Shown here one piece after another: positions 49,687 through 58,359 of a stretch of 64,000 nt of DNA. This DNA comes from Pelagibacterium xiamenense (lineage in GTDB: Bacteria > Pseudomonadota > Alphaproteobacteria > Rhizobiales > Devosiaceae), in the NCBI RefSeq assembly GCF_021166475.1, contig NZ_JAJOYS010000002.1:434001-498000 (forward strand), read 5' to 3'. The notes beneath the pieces were generated by a model, which worked only from the letters and a program-made list of their open reading frames with translations, did no database searches and was not told where the DNA came from. The translations under genes were made by a program, and so were the position numbers. Numbering within the stretch: position 1 is the first letter of the stretch; the number at the start of each line of letters is the position of its first letter.

Positions 49687-50268
49687 TTGACCGAAACCCG
49701 CTTCGACATGGCGAAATTGCCCAACTGGCTGACCTATGGCCGCATCGGGGCCATTCCGGTCATCATGCTGCTGATCCTCGCCGGCCACCCCGCCCTGCGC
49801 TGGCTCGCGCTCATCCTCTATGTCGCCGCCGCGATTACCGATTTCCTCGACGGCTATCTCGCCCGCAAATACGGCTCGGTCTCGCCCATCGGCCGCATGC
49901 TCGATCCCATCGCCGACAAGCTCCTCGTGGGGGCGCTCCTGCTCGTTTTCTGCTTCGATGGCACCTTCGGCGTCTGGGATCTCATCCCCGCAACGATCAT
50001 CCTCCTGCGCGAAATCTTCGTCTCCGGCCTGCGTGAATTCATGGGCACCGAGAAGATCGTTGTCCCCGTCTCGATGCTCGCCAAATACAAGACCACGGTC
50101 CAGCTGATCGCTATCGGCATGCTGATCGCCGAACCGCTGATCTTCGGCACGCGCGAGGTATCCGACATCCTCCTCTGGCTCGCAGCCGTTCTCACCGCCA
50201 TCACTGGCTGGCAATACTGGCAAGGCGTGTCCAGCAACCTTGCCGCCCGCGAAAGCGATACCGAATGA
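49687..50268 (+). CDS. pgsA: CDP-diacylglycerol-glycerol-3-phosphate 3-phosphatidyltransferase
   Basis: 193-residue inner-membrane enzyme making phosphatidylglycerol phosphate, the first committed step to phosphatidylglycerol and cardiolipin. The CDP-alcohol phosphotransferase signature D-x2-DG-x2-AR-x8-G-x3-D-x3-D is present as DFLDGYLARKYGSVSPIGRMLDPIADK. Six hydrophobic helices. I chose the TTG at 49687: GAAGGA lies six bases upstream; the ATG at 49708 (MAKLPNWLT) is the alternative. ATGA overlap with moaD. Confidence 0.92.
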   Translation: MTETRFDMAKLPNWLTYGRIGAIPVIMLLILAGHPALRWLALILYVAAAITDFLDGYLARKYGSVSPIGRMLDPIADKLLVGALLLVFCFDGTFGVWDLIPATIILLREIFVSGLREFMGTEKIVVPVSMLAKYKTTVQLIAIGMLIAEPLIFGTREVSDILLWLAAVLTAITGWQYWQGVSSNLAARESDTE

Positions 50269-50516
50269 AGGTCCTCTACTTTGCCTGGCTGCGCGAACGG
50301 CTCAACCGCGACAGCGAAACAGTTGATCCGCCGGCGTCGGTCGAAACGATCTCCGACCTCATGACATGGCTTGCCGACCGCGACGAAGCGTTCGCGCTCG
50401 CCATCGAAAACCGCCAGCTCATCCGCGCCGCCATCGATGACGAACTGGTCGATCATTCCGCCCAGATCGCCAACGCCCGCACCATCGCGCTCTTCCCGCC
50501 CATGACGGGAGGCTGA
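50265..50516 (+). CDS. moaD: molybdopterin synthase small (sulfur carrier) subunit
   Basis: 83-residue ubiquitin-fold protein ending in the thiocarboxylate-forming Gly-Gly (FPPMTGG). MoaD carries sulfur to MoaE for conversion of cPMP to molybdopterin. MKVLYFAWLRERLNRDSETVD and ALFPPMTGG are the family ends. It overlaps pgsA by 4 bp and precedes moaE by 4 bp, so pgsA-moaD-moaE form one transcript. Confidence 0.93.
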   Translation: MKVLYFAWLRERLNRDSETVDPPASVETISDLMTWLADRDEAFALAIENRQLIRAAIDDELVDHSAQIANARTIALFPPMTGG

Positions 50517-50520
50517 CCCG

Positions 50521-50967
50521 ATGTCGGTGCGGCTGCAAAACCAAGCCTTCGACCCCGGCGCCGAGACCAACGCGTTCCTCGACCGCACCGGGGGCGGTGG
50601 GGCCGCCGTGACCTTCACCGGCCTCGTCCGCTCGACGCCCGACCATCCGGTCACCGCGATGACGCTTGAGCACTACCCAGCCCTCGCCCAGCGCCAATTG
50701 GAGGATCTGCACGAGCAGGCCATCAAGCGCTTTGACCTCATCGACGCAGAGATTATTCACCGCTACGGCACGCTTCACCCGGGCGACCCCATCGTCCAGG
50801 TCATGACCCTCTCAAAGCACCGTCACGCCGCATTCGAGGCCGCCAATTTCCTTATGGACACGCTCAAGACCAACGCGCCGTTCTGGAAGAAGGAAGAGGG
50901 GCCATCGGGAACCAAATGGGTCGATGCGCGCGAGAGCGACGACGACGCCGCTGCCCGCTGGCAATAA
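50521..50967 (+). CDS. moaE: molybdopterin synthase catalytic subunit
   Basis: 148-residue large subunit that accepts sulfur from MoaD and converts cyclic pyranopterin monophosphate to molybdopterin. FTGLVRSTPDHPVTAMTLEHYPALAQRQLEDLHEQAI and HRYGTLHPGDPIVQVMTLSKHRHAAFEAANFLMDTLKTNAPFWKKEEGPSGTKWVDA contain the catalytic Lys pair (KTNAPFWKKE) and the conserved Arg. Second half of the moaDE pair; the ilvE gene is convergent behind a palindromic terminator. Confidence 0.93.
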   Translation: MSVRLQNQAFDPGAETNAFLDRTGGGGAAVTFTGLVRSTPDHPVTAMTLEHYPALAQRQLEDLHEQAIKRFDLIDAEIIHRYGTLHPGDPIVQVMTLSKHRHAAFEAANFLMDTLKTNAPFWKKEEGPSGTKWVDARESDDDAAARWQ

Positions 50968-50991
50968 AAAAGCCGGGGATATATCCCCGGC
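50961..50991 (-). terminator. terminator of ilvE (also behind moaE)
   Basis: A perfect 20-bp palindrome (50972-50991). On the minus strand it is followed by TTTTTTATTGC, giving ilvE an intrinsic terminator; on the plus strand it follows the moaE stop by 4 bases with a weaker tail. Confidence 0.88.
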
Positions 50992-51019
50992 TCTTCACTC
51001 TGTGCTGTAGAATACCGCC

Positions 51020-51910
51020 TTATTCTGCGGCCGCCTTACTGGGCTGCACCTCTGCCATATACGCTTCGACCAGCGTCCGGCACGCTTCGCCCGGTGTAAA
51101 CTTATACTCCGAAACCTCCGCGACGGGGGTAACTTCCGCCGCCGTGCCCGTCAAAAAGCACTCGTCGAATTCGGCGAGTTCTTCGGGCTTGATGTGCCGC
51201 TCGGTCACCGTATAGCCCGCCGCCTTGGCAAGCGCGATCACCGTGCGCCGCGTGATACCGTCGAGGAAGCAGTCCGGCGTCGGCGTCGTGATCTCCTTGC
51301 CTTTGACGAAAAAGACGTTGGCGCCCGTCGCCTCGGCCACATAGCCGCGATAATCGAGCATCAGCGCATCCGCATAGCCCGCATCCATCGCGGCATGCTT
51401 GGACAGCGTGCAGATCATATAGAGCCCCGCCGCCTTGGCCTTGCACGGAATTGTTTCGGGCGAGGGCCGCTTCCACTGCGCCCAGGTGAGCCTGATGCCC
51501 TTGAGGCGCTCTTCGGTCGAGAAATAGCTCGGCCACACCCACGCCGCGATGGCCAGGTGCACCTTGTTGTCGCGCGCCGGCACCGAGATCGTCTCCGATC
51601 CGCGCCACGCCACAGGCCGCATATAGGCATCGACCAACTCGTTCTTGGCAAGCACCTGACGGCAGGCTTCATCGATCTGGTCTGCGGAATACGGGATTTC
51701 GAAATCCAGAATCCGGCCCGACGCGATCAGCCGCTCGGTATGCTCGCGCAGCTTGAAGACTTCCCCGCCATAGGCGCGCTGTCCTTCAAAAACGCTGCTG
51801 GCATAATGCAGGCCGTGCGTCAGTACGTGCACCTTGGCATCGCGCCAGGGAACCATCTCCCCATTATACCAGATCCATCCATCTCGCTGATCCATCGGCG
51901 CGGCGGCCAT
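51020..51910 (-). CDS. ilvE: branched-chain amino acid aminotransferase
   Basis: 296 residues from the ATG at 51910, which has GGGAGACAGG upstream; the ATG at 51931 is less likely. Fold-type IV PLP enzyme for the last step of Leu, Ile and Val synthesis: WYNGEMVPWRDAKVHVLTHGLHYASSVFEGQRAY, the PLP-lysine region PCKAKAAGLYMICTLSKHAAM, EATGANVFFVKGKEITTPTPDCFLDGITRRTVI and CFLTGTAAEVTPV. Divergent from marR; the segment between holds two dyads. Confidence 0.93.
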   Translation of the reverse strand: MAAAPMDQRDGWIWYNGEMVPWRDAKVHVLTHGLHYASSVFEGQRAYGGEVFKLREHTERLIASGRILDFEIPYSADQIDEACRQVLAKNELVDAYMRPVAWRGSETISVPARDNKVHLAIAAWVWPSYFSTEERLKGIRLTWAQWKRPSPETIPCKAKAAGLYMICTLSKHAAMDAGYADALMLDYRGYVAEATGANVFFVKGKEITTPTPDCFLDGITRRTVIALAKAAGYTVTERHIKPEELAEFDECFLTGTAAEVTPVAEVSEYKFTPGEACRTLVEAYMAEVQPSKAAAE

Positions 51911-51941
51911 TCCTGTCTCCCGGGTATTCAACTGTGAAAAC

Positions 51942-51960
51942 GTGCATATCCTTCATGCAC
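51942..51960. promoter_or_regulatory. GTGCAT/ATGCAC dyad upstream of ilvE
   Basis: GTGCAT (51942-51947) and ATGCAC (51955-51960) around a 7-base spacer. Same TGCAT-N7-ATGC layout as the boxes of the small-RNA array, but here no promoter is found at the matching distance on either strand. Confidence 0.4.
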
Positions 51961-51987
51961 TTTGCCCCATAATGCAGCATCCATAGA

Positions 51988-52008
51988 CCACTTGGCAAAC
52001 CAAAGTGG
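51988..52008. promoter_or_regulatory. MarR operator-like dyad
   Basis: CCACTTGG (51988-51995) CAAA CC AAAGTGG (to 52008), near-perfect inverted repeat 44 bp upstream of the MarR gene start; typical for MarR autoregulation. Confidence 0.45.
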
Positions 52009-52051
52009 GTCTGTGATAAGTCATTAAACGGCAAAGAGTACGGAAGGACAT

Positions 52052-52573
52052 ATGCCAGCTTCCAAGATAAATGTCAACAAGGCTGACATAAATTCCGCCA
52101 TCCACGATTTCCCCGAAATGCCGATCGACATTATGGGGCTGTTCTTTTTCGCGTATCGCGACTTCGTCCGCGATGCCGATGCGCTTTTGGAAACCAAGGG
52201 TTTCGGACGGGCCCACCACCGGGTCATCTATTTCGTGAACCTGCGGCCGGGAATGACCGTCGCCGAGCTGCTCGACATCCTACGCATCACCAAGCAATCG
52301 CTCGCGCGTGTGCTGCGGCAACTGATCGACAGTGGCTACATCATCCAGCGGCACGGTGATACCGACCGTCGCCAGCGGCTGCTTTTCCCCACCGACCAGG
52401 GCCGGGAATTCTTCGAAACGCTGAGCGCCACCCAGGCCCGCCGCATCGACGGCGCCCTCGCCGCCCTGCCTCCCAGCGCCCGCGAGTGCGTCGCACGCTT
52501 TTTTGTCGAAATGACAGAAAAGGGTGATAAGGACATGCTGACCACGCTTCGGCTCACCGAACAGATTCCTTAA
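52052..52573 (+). CDS. MarR-family transcriptional regulator
   Basis: 173-residue winged-HTH dimer: LDILRITKQSLARVLRQLIDSGYIIQRHGDTDRRQRLLFPTDQGREF contains the recognition helix and the DxRxR wing characteristic of MarR. A long N-terminal helix (ALLETKGFGRAHHRVIYFVNLRPGMTVAEL) precedes it. Ligand unknown. In Hyphomicrobiales this gene is commonly next to ilvE. The uppP start follows 14 bp after its stop, so they may be cotranscribed. The dyad at 51988 probably autoregulates it. Confidence 0.87.
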   Translation: MPASKINVNKADINSAIHDFPEMPIDIMGLFFFAYRDFVRDADALLETKGFGRAHHRVIYFVNLRPGMTVAELLDILRITKQSLARVLRQLIDSGYIIQRHGDTDRRQRLLFPTDQGREFFETLSATQARRIDGALAALPPSARECVARFFVEMTEKGDKDMLTTLRLTEQIP

Positions 52574-52587
52574 GGGCAGCCCCCGCC

Positions 52588-53415
52588 TTGGACGCGATCA
52601 ACACTGTATTTCTGGCTCTCGTGCAGGGCATTACCGAGTTTCTGCCCATCAGTTCCTCGGCGCACCTCATCCTGGGCCACGCGATCCTTTCGGCGCTGGG
52701 TGTCGAAGCGATAACCGCCGCCGAAGAGCTCGCCATCGACATCGCCCTGCATGTGGGCTCACTCGGCGCCGTCATCGTCTATTTCCGGCGCGACATCTGG
52801 CTGCTCCTGCAGGGGCTTTTCGACGGGCTTACGGGCAAGGGCGGCAGGCGGTTCCGCCTGCTTCTGGTCGTCATCGCGGCCTCGATCCCCATCGTCGTCA
52901 TCGGCTTCGCCGCCAAGGATCTCGTAACCGAATTCGCACGCTCGATCACGATCATTGCCTGGACGACCATCCTCTTCGGCATTGCGCTGTGGTTCTCCGA
53001 CCGTGCGCGCGAAGCCAAAAGCGACATCGAAAGCCTCTCCTGGCGCGACGCCATGGTCGTCGGCTTTGCCCAGTGCATCGCGATCATTCCCGGCGTCTCG
53101 CGTTCGGGCATCTGCATGACCGCCGGCCGCGCCGTGGGGCTCGACCGCCCGCTTTCCGCGCGCCTCGCCATGCTGCTCTCGATCCCGACTATCCTCGGCG
53201 CGGGCGTTCTCGCCGGCTACGACCTCTATAAGGCCGGCAACGCAGAAGTGACCGGAAACGCCATATTCGGCGGCATCCTCGCCTTTTTTGCCGCCCTCGC
53301 GGCCATAGCGCTGCTCATGCGCTGGCTCAAGAGCCAGAACTACACACCCTTCGTCATCTACCGGCTGGTTCTCGGCGTGGTGCTGCTGGCGTTGGTTTAT
53401 GGCGGGCTCGCCTAG
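52588..53415 (+). CDS. uppP: undecaprenyl-diphosphate phosphatase
   Basis: 275-residue integral membrane enzyme recycling undecaprenyl diphosphate to the monophosphate carrier for peptidoglycan and other polymers; overexpression gives bacitracin resistance. TTG start at 52588. The two conserved motifs are QGITEFLPISSSAHL (Glu17/Glu21 region) and IIPGVSRSGICMTAGRAVGLDR (PGxSRSG with the catalytic Arg). Seven helices. Convergent with csaA; a perfect 7-bp hairpin separates them. Confidence 0.93.
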   Translation: MDAINTVFLALVQGITEFLPISSSAHLILGHAILSALGVEAITAAEELAIDIALHVGSLGAVIVYFRRDIWLLLQGLFDGLTGKGGRRFRLLLVVIAASIPIVVIGFAAKDLVTEFARSITIIAWTTILFGIALWFSDRAREAKSDIESLSWRDAMVVGFAQCIAIIPGVSRSGICMTAGRAVGLDRPLSARLAMLLSIPTILGAGVLAGYDLYKAGNAEVTGNAIFGGILAFFAALAAIALLMRWLKSQNYTPFVIYRLVLGVVLLALVYGGLA

Positions 53416-53423
53416 AAGCCCGC
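53402..53423. terminator. hairpin between convergent uppP and csaA
   Basis: GCGGGCT (53402-53408) and AGCCCGC (53417-53423), loop CGCCTAGA, overlapping the uppP stop. No T tract. Confidence 0.45.
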
Positions 53424-53762
53424 TTACATCAGCCGGGCACCGTTCGGAACGGGCTTGTCCACCTTCGCCAGAACGATTGCCCCGTCCGCGTCCTCATAAC
53501 CCAGTGTCAGCACTTCGGACCGCAACGGCCCGATCTGGCGCGGCGGGAAATTGACCACCGCCATCACCTGCCGGCCCGGAAGATCCTCGGGCGTGTAGTG
53601 CACCGTAATCTGAGCGGACGATTTCTTGATCCCTAGCTCCGGCCCGAAATCGATGAGGAGGATGATCGCCGGCTTACGGGCCTCGGGAAAAGGCCGCGCT
53701 TCGACAATCGTGCCCACGCGGATATCGACCTTCAGGAAGTCGTCAAAACTGATCTGGCTCAT
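53424..53762 (-). CDS. csaA: tRNA-binding CsaA-like protein
   Basis: 112-residue OB-fold protein: [80 protein letters not shown]. Binds tRNA or acts as a chaperone for export-targeted proteins (CsaA of Bacillus). It is the last gene of a minus-strand group with proC and ybjN; its start overlaps the proC stop by 4 bp. Confidence 0.9.
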   Translation of the reverse strand: MSQISFDDFLKVDIRVGTIVEARPFPEARKPAIILLIDFGPELGIKKSSAQITVHYTPEDLPGRQVMAVVNFPPRQIGPLRSEVLTLGYEDADGAIVLAKVDKPVPNGARLM

Positions 53763-54574
53763 TGTCCCAGTTCTTCACTGCGCGCCCGCGCTGCCGCCAC
53801 GGTTCTGGCGATGAGCGGCGCAAGACCATCGTCGGCCATAAGGACTTTAAGGGCGGCCTCGGTCGTCCCGGCCGGCGAAGTGACATTCTTGCGCAGCTGT
53901 GCCGCCTCACTCGGATCCGCTTCAAGCAGGGCCGCGGCCCCGACCACCATCTGGCGCGCCAGCGTCATCGCCTGCTCGGCCGAAAGCCCCTGCGCCTCGC
54001 CCGCCTCGGCCAGCACCTCAACGAGATAGAACACATAGGCGGGTCCCGAGCCCGATACCGCCGTCACCGCGTCGATGAGGCGCTCGTCCTCGACCCAGAC
54101 CGTACCGCCAGCCGCCGCGAGCATGGCATCGGTGATCTCGCGATCCTTGCCGGTCACCGCGGGCGCGGCCACCGCGCCGGTGATGCCCTTGCCCAGCTGT
54201 GCGGGCGTATTGGGCATCGTCCGCACGACGCGCTCTGTACCCAGCTCTTCGACGATCTTTGCCACGGATATCCCCGCAGCGATGGAAATCACCAGCGTCT
54301 CAGCGCCGATGATCGGCTTGAGCTCAGCGAAAACCGACGCCATCATCTGCGGCTTGACCGCGAGCACGACGACGCGCGGCGTCCCCGCGGGCAGATCGGT
54401 GCGCACCGCCGCGCCGGCATTGGCTGCGAAGGCCCTGACGCTTTCATGCGGCTGCGGGTCGACAAGCGTCAGGGCCGCCCCGGGCAGCCCCGCCTTGACC
54501 CAACCCTGGGCCATCGCCAGTCCCATTTTTCCCGCCCCCACAAGGAGGACCGGCCCGGCATCGGCTAAACTCAT
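53759..54574 (-). CDS. proC: pyrroline-5-carboxylate reductase
   Basis: 271-residue NAD(P)H-dependent enzyme of the last step of proline synthesis. Rossmann motif [31 protein letters not shown], and the substrate/dimer region [25 protein letters not shown] and [16 protein letters not shown] are complete. Start ATG 54574 with GGGGA upstream; the longer open frame upstream is out of family. Coupled at both ends (ATGA overlaps) to ybjN and csaA. Confidence 0.93.
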   Translation of the reverse strand: MSLADAGPVLLVGAGKMGLAMAQGWVKAGLPGAALTLVDPQPHESVRAFAANAGAAVRTDLPAGTPRVVVLAVKPQMMASVFAELKPIIGAETLVISIAAGISVAKIVEELGTERVVRTMPNTPAQLGKGITGAVAAPAVTGKDREITDAMLAAAGGTVWVEDERLIDAVTAVSGSGPAYVFYLVEVLAEAGEAQGLSAEQAMTLARQMVVGAAALLEADPSEAAQLRKNVTSPAGTTEAALKVLMADDGLAPLIARTVAAARARSEELGQ

Positions 54575-55071
54575 GCTTCCCCTACCGTTTCGAACATCAC
54601 TTCGGCGAGCGCCTCCTGCGCCGACTTGCCGGCCCAGACGACGAACTGGAACGCCTGATAGTAAAGGTCGCAGCTTTCGGTCGCGGAACGCAACAGCGCT
54701 TCGCATTGCTGCGGCGATACATCTGCGCCACCCGAGAGAAGGTGCGAATTGCGGAACAGTACGACGCCTTCTTTGCTCCAGATGTCGAAGTGTCCAATCC
54801 AGAGCTGCTCGTTGATCATCGTGATGAGCTGCTTGATTTCCCCGCGCCGCGCATCGGGAACCTTGAGATCGAACGCGCACGCCAAATGCAGCGACTCCAT
54901 CTCTTCCATCCAGTTGAACGAAACGTGGTAGTCGCTCCAGCCGCCTTTGACCGAAATCGCGATCTCGTCTGCATCCTGCCGTTCGAACGACCAATCGTTG
55001 ATCGCGGCAATGTGCTCGATGATGTCCACCGGGTGGATGGTCCTGTCGAGTTCCAATTCGAGGAGAGACAT
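54571..55071 (-). CDS. YbjN domain protein
   Basis: 166 residues from the ATG at 55071 (MSLLELELDRTIHPVDIIEHIAAINDWSFERQDADEIAISVKGGWSDYHVSFNWMEEMESLHLACAF). YbjN/TY3-like fold of unknown function that may bind partner proteins or sense stress; LLRSATESCDLYYQAFQFVVWAGKSAQEALAEVMFET is the C-terminal signature of the alphaproteobacterial branch. First gene of the ybjN-proC-csaA unit; ATGA overlap with proC. Confidence 0.87.
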   Translation of the reverse strand: MSLLELELDRTIHPVDIIEHIAAINDWSFERQDADEIAISVKGGWSDYHVSFNWMEEMESLHLACAFDLKVPDARRGEIKQLITMINEQLWIGHFDIWSKEGVVLFRNSHLLSGGADVSPQQCEALLRSATESCDLYYQAFQFVVWAGKSAQEALAEVMFETVGEA

Positions 55072-55290
55072 GGCTGGCTCCGCACGCTTGAGCATGGATG
55101 AGGATGAACCGGCGACCGGATGTCGCTAGTCCTACGCGGCACAACCGAACTGGCCTTGGCGGGGTTGGGTGTACGAATCGTCCTTTGATTGCAATCTACA
55201 CCGGCCCTGGCCGCCGGACCCAGAAACGCGGGCCCAGTTGTCCAATTCTCTTGTGGATGATCCGCGCGCCATGGTTAACGGGGTCTTAAC

Positions 55291-55314
55291 AAAGCCCTGC
55301 AAACCAAGGGCTTT
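55291..55314 (-). terminator. terminator after the metallophosphoesterase gene
   Basis: AAAGCCCT (55291-55298) with AGGGCTTT (55307-55314), 8-base loop; on the minus strand the tail is GTTAAG (weak), on the plus strand TTTTCC. Confidence 0.6.
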
Positions 55315-55339
55315 TCCCCAGCCGCGGAGGAACGGTTTT

Positions 55340-56074
55340 CTACCGCTTGCGCCCGTGTGCAAGATCGCGCGCCCAGCCTTTGAAACCGCGCTTGCGCGCC
55401 AGGTCCGCGGCGGCCTTGTGGTCGTAGGAAACCTGCCGAAGATCGATCCCCCACCCTGTCCCGTTTCGGGTCACAAGCGCATATCCCGCAGCGGGAGAAA
55501 CCCGCGCGGCGGAGACCGGATCGGACATCGTATAGGCGGGCCGTCCAACGCTTCCGGGATTGAAAACGATCCGTCCGTCGGGCAGCTCGACCTGTCGCGC
55601 CACATGGGAATGCCCGCAACAGATAAGCGGGAAGTCGATCCCCTGCGCGTCCGCCGCGACGACATCGGCCGGCGTTGCGACGAATGTCTTGTCCTCGTCC
55701 TTGGTATCGAGCCAATGGATATCGTCCGAAGACGGTGTCCCATGGCAGAGATACAGCGCATCCTCGAATGCCGCCGTCCCTGGCTGCCCCCGGATCCAGT
55801 CCAGATCGCGCGCCCGCAACTCGCTCATGGCATGCTTGTCGACCGCATCCATCTCCTCGACCGGTTCCTCGAGCAGATACCGGTCGTGATTTCCCGCGAT
55901 CGTCAGCGCATCGATCTCTTCGAGCATTTTCGCCGTCTTGAGCGGCTCGAGCGGCCCGGAAAAATGATCCCCCAGATTGCAGATCGCATCCGCCTTCTGC
56001 GCCGCGATATCCGCAAGCACCGCCTCAAGCGCGAGGGCATTGCCGTGAATATCGGCAATCACGGCAATCCGCAT
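55340..56074 (-). CDS. metallophosphoesterase (calcineurin-like)
   Basis: 244-residue phosphoesterase with the five metal motifs: DIHGN (8-12), GDHFSG (GDxxxxG form), GNHD (61-64), and distal His in CHGTPSSDD and GHSHVARQ. YfcE/diadenosine or 2',3'-cAMP-type phosphatase; substrate uncertain. Followed 9 bp upstream (minus-strand order) by ubiK, so the two are probably cotranscribed with the methyltransferase group on the other strand divergent. Confidence 0.87.
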   Translation of the reverse strand: MRIAVIADIHGNALALEAVLADIAAQKADAICNLGDHFSGPLEPLKTAKMLEEIDALTIAGNHDRYLLEEPVEEMDAVDKHAMSELRARDLDWIRGQPGTAAFEDALYLCHGTPSSDDIHWLDTKDEDKTFVATPADVVAADAQGIDFPLICCGHSHVARQVELPDGRIVFNPGSVGRPAYTMSDPVSAARVSPAAGYALVTRNGTGWGIDLRQVSYDHKAAADLARKRGFKGWARDLAHGRKR

Positions 56075-56083
56075 GGCTCAGAC

Positions 56084-56335
56084 CTAGCTCGTCTTCTTGC
56101 GTCGCTTGAACGCGTCGAGTTCCTTGCGCAGCGCTTCAATTTCCTCGCCTTGGATCGTCACGAGTTCGCGCAGCGCATCGTAGTCCTCGCGCTTGACCAG
56201 GTCGAGATCGTTGACGACCCGCTCCATCTGACCCCTGACGGCCGTTTCCACCTCGCGGCGCACGCCATCGGCAGCCGAGGCGGCGTCGTTCATCAGCCGA
56301 CCCAGGTCGTCGAAAATCTTGCTCGATTGCGACAT
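56084..56335 (-). CDS. ubiK: UbiK-like accessory factor
   Basis: 83 residues from the ATG at 56335 (MSQSSKIFDDLGRLMNDAASAADGVRREVETAVRGQMERVVNDLDLVKREDYDALRELVTIQGEEIEALRKELDAFKRRKK). A membrane-binding coiled-coil of the BMFP family: UbiK supports ubiquinone synthesis with the UbiJ scaffold. Divergent from lgt. Confidence 0.88.
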   Translation of the reverse strand: MSQSSKIFDDLGRLMNDAASAADGVRREVETAVRGQMERVVNDLDLVKREDYDALRELVTIQGEEIEALRKELDAFKRRKKTS

Positions 56336-56460
56336 AGTACCAAATCCTTTTACTGGTCCGCTCTTCGCTTGCCGAATATGTAGGTAATCCAAGCCATCTT
56401 GACCAGTCTCAAAGGGAGCGGCATGGTCCGCCCGCCTCGCATAAATCAAGAGAACCCGCC

Positions 56461-57270
56461 TTGCCCTTTCCGCAGATCGATCCCGTCGCCTTTGCTATCG
56501 GCCCCCTCGTGATCCGCTGGTATGCGCTGGCCTATCTCGCCGGCATTTTCCTCGGCGTCGGGTATGGCATGCTCATCCTCAGGCGCAAATCGCTCTGGGT
56601 CAACAACAACCCGCCCATGACGCCCGACGAGCTGTTCGATTTCGCCTTCTGGATCGTCATCGGCATCGTCGCCGGCGGCAGGCTGGGCTATGTGCTCTTC
56701 TATAACCCGGTCTATTTCGCCCAGTACCCGCTCGAAGCCTTCGCAGTCTGGGACGGCGGCATGAGTTTTCACGGCGGGCTCCTGGGGCTTGTCATCGCCA
56801 TGTCGGTCTACCTGGGTATCAAGAAGGCCAACATCCTCTCCGGGCTCGATCTCCTCGCCTGCTGCGCGACCATCGGCCTTTTCCTTGGGCGCGTTGCCAA
56901 CTTCATCAATGCCGAGCTCTACGGCTCGGTCACGACCATGCCCTGGGGTGTCGTCTTCCCCGGTGGCGGCGATCTTCCGCGCCACCCCAGCCAGCTCTAC
57001 GAAGGCCTCCTCGAAGGTGTCGTCCTCTTCCTTGTCATCCGTTATTTCACCCACGTGAAGCTGGTCCTCAGGCGCCCCGGCACCGCCGCGGGAATTTTCG
57101 GCATCGGCTATGCCCTCTCGCGTATCTTCGTCGAATTCTTCCGCCTGCCCGACGCCCATATCGGCTACCTCGCCTTCGGCTGGCTCACCATGGGCATGGT
57201 GCTCACCCTGCCCGTGCTTTTCGCCGGTATCGCGCTTATCGCCTGGGCCCAGACCCGCCGCCATGCCTGA
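56461..57270 (+). CDS. lgt: prolipoprotein diacylglyceryl transferase
   Basis: 269-residue inner-membrane enzyme that attaches diacylglycerol from phosphatidylglycerol to the lipobox cysteine, first step of lipoprotein maturation. TTG start at 56461. Essential motifs are HGGL (MSFHGGLLGLVIAM), GRVANFINAELYG (Arg and Asn) and RHPSQLYEGLLEG. Seven helices. Overlaps the MidA-like methyltransferase gene by 8 bp. Confidence 0.94.
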   Translation: MPFPQIDPVAFAIGPLVIRWYALAYLAGIFLGVGYGMLILRRKSLWVNNNPPMTPDELFDFAFWIVIGIVAGGRLGYVLFYNPVYFAQYPLEAFAVWDGGMSFHGGLLGLVIAMSVYLGIKKANILSGLDLLACCATIGLFLGRVANFINAELYGSVTTMPWGVVFPGGGDLPRHPSQLYEGLLEGVVLFLVIRYFTHVKLVLRRPGTAAGIFGIGYALSRIFVEFFRLPDAHIGYLAFGWLTMGMVLTLPVLFAGIALIAWAQTRRHA

Positions 57271-58348
57271 GAACACCTTTAGCCTCGGCGATCTGATCGA
57301 CATGCAGATCCGCCAGAACGGCCCCATGTCGCTCGCCACCTATATGGGCCTCTGCCTCACCCACCCGAACCGTGGCTATTACCGCAAGGCCGACCCGCTG
57401 GGCACAGGCGGCGATTTCATCACCGCGCCGGAGATCAGCCAGACCTTCGGCGAAATGATCGGCGCATGGATCGCGGCTATGTACCAGCAGATGGGCGCGC
57501 CCGCCCGCTTCACCCTGCTCGAACTCGGCCCCGGCCGCGGCACCCTGGCCGCCGACGCACTGCGCGTCGCGACCCGCGTCCCCGGTCTGCGCGATGCCCT
57601 CAACCTCGTCCTCTATGAGACCAACCCAGCCCTTATCGCCCTCCAGCGCGAGACGCTCGCCCCATTCGATCCGGCATGGATCGAAACCCTCGACGGCCTC
57701 CCTGACGCCCCGCTCATCGTCATCGCCAACGAATTCTTCGACGCCCTGCCCGTCCGCCAGTTCGTCCTGCGCAACGGCAAATGGTACGAACGCGTCGTCG
57801 GACTTATCGAAGGCAAGCGGGCGTTCGGCCTCTCCCCCACCCCCTACGACGGCTCCCTGCTCGGCGAAGCGTTTGCCGACGCCCGGGAAGGCGAAGTCGC
57901 CGAAATCGGCCTCGCCGCCCGCCAGGCGATGGAACAGACGGCACGCCTCGTGGCTCCCCGCGGTGGGGCCATCCTCGCCATCGACTACGGCTACGAAGCG
58001 ACCCAGCCCGGCGAGACGTTGCAGGCCGTCAGCCGCCACGCCTACGCCGACCCCCTCGCCGGCCCCGGCGATGCCGACCTCACCACCCATGTGGATTTCG
58101 AGGCTCTGGGTCACGCTGCGCGCATAGCTGGGTTGACGACGCACCCCCTTGTGACGCAAGGCCGTTTCCTTACATCCTTGGGGCTGGTTGAGCGGCACAA
58201 GGCCCTGGCCGCTGCGAACCCGCAAAGAGCCGCCGAACTCCAGACGGCTCTCGACCGCCTCACGAACCCTGCGCAGATGGGGGATATATTCAAAGCCTTC
58301 TGTGCAGCAAGTCCGGGCCTGCGTCCGCCCGGCTTTCCCATCCGGTAA
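57263..58348 (+). CDS. MidA/NDUFAF7-like SAM methyltransferase
   Basis: 361 residues from ATG 57263, overlapping the end of lgt. Class I methyltransferase with the MidA signature: GYYRKADPLGTGGDFITAPEISQTFGEMIGAWIAAMYQQMGAPARFTLLELGPGRGTLAADALR (motif I LELGPGRG) and LYETNPALIALQRETL. Mitochondrial NDUFAF7 methylates complex I subunit NDUFS2; bacterial members are likely to serve complex I assembly. Followed 11 bp downstream by pgeF. Confidence 0.85.
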   Translation: MPENTFSLGDLIDMQIRQNGPMSLATYMGLCLTHPNRGYYRKADPLGTGGDFITAPEISQTFGEMIGAWIAAMYQQMGAPARFTLLELGPGRGTLAADALRVATRVPGLRDALNLVLYETNPALIALQRETLAPFDPAWIETLDGLPDAPLIVIANEFFDALPVRQFVLRNGKWYERVVGLIEGKRAFGLSPTPYDGSLLGEAFADAREGEVAEIGLAARQAMEQTARLVAPRGGAILAIDYGYEATQPGETLQAVSRHAYADPLAGPGDADLTTHVDFEALGHAARIAGLTTHPLVTQGRFLTSLGLVERHKALAAANPQRAAELQTALDRLTNPAQMGDIFKAFCAASPGLRPPGFPIR

Positions 58349-58359
58349 GACCTCGCTCA

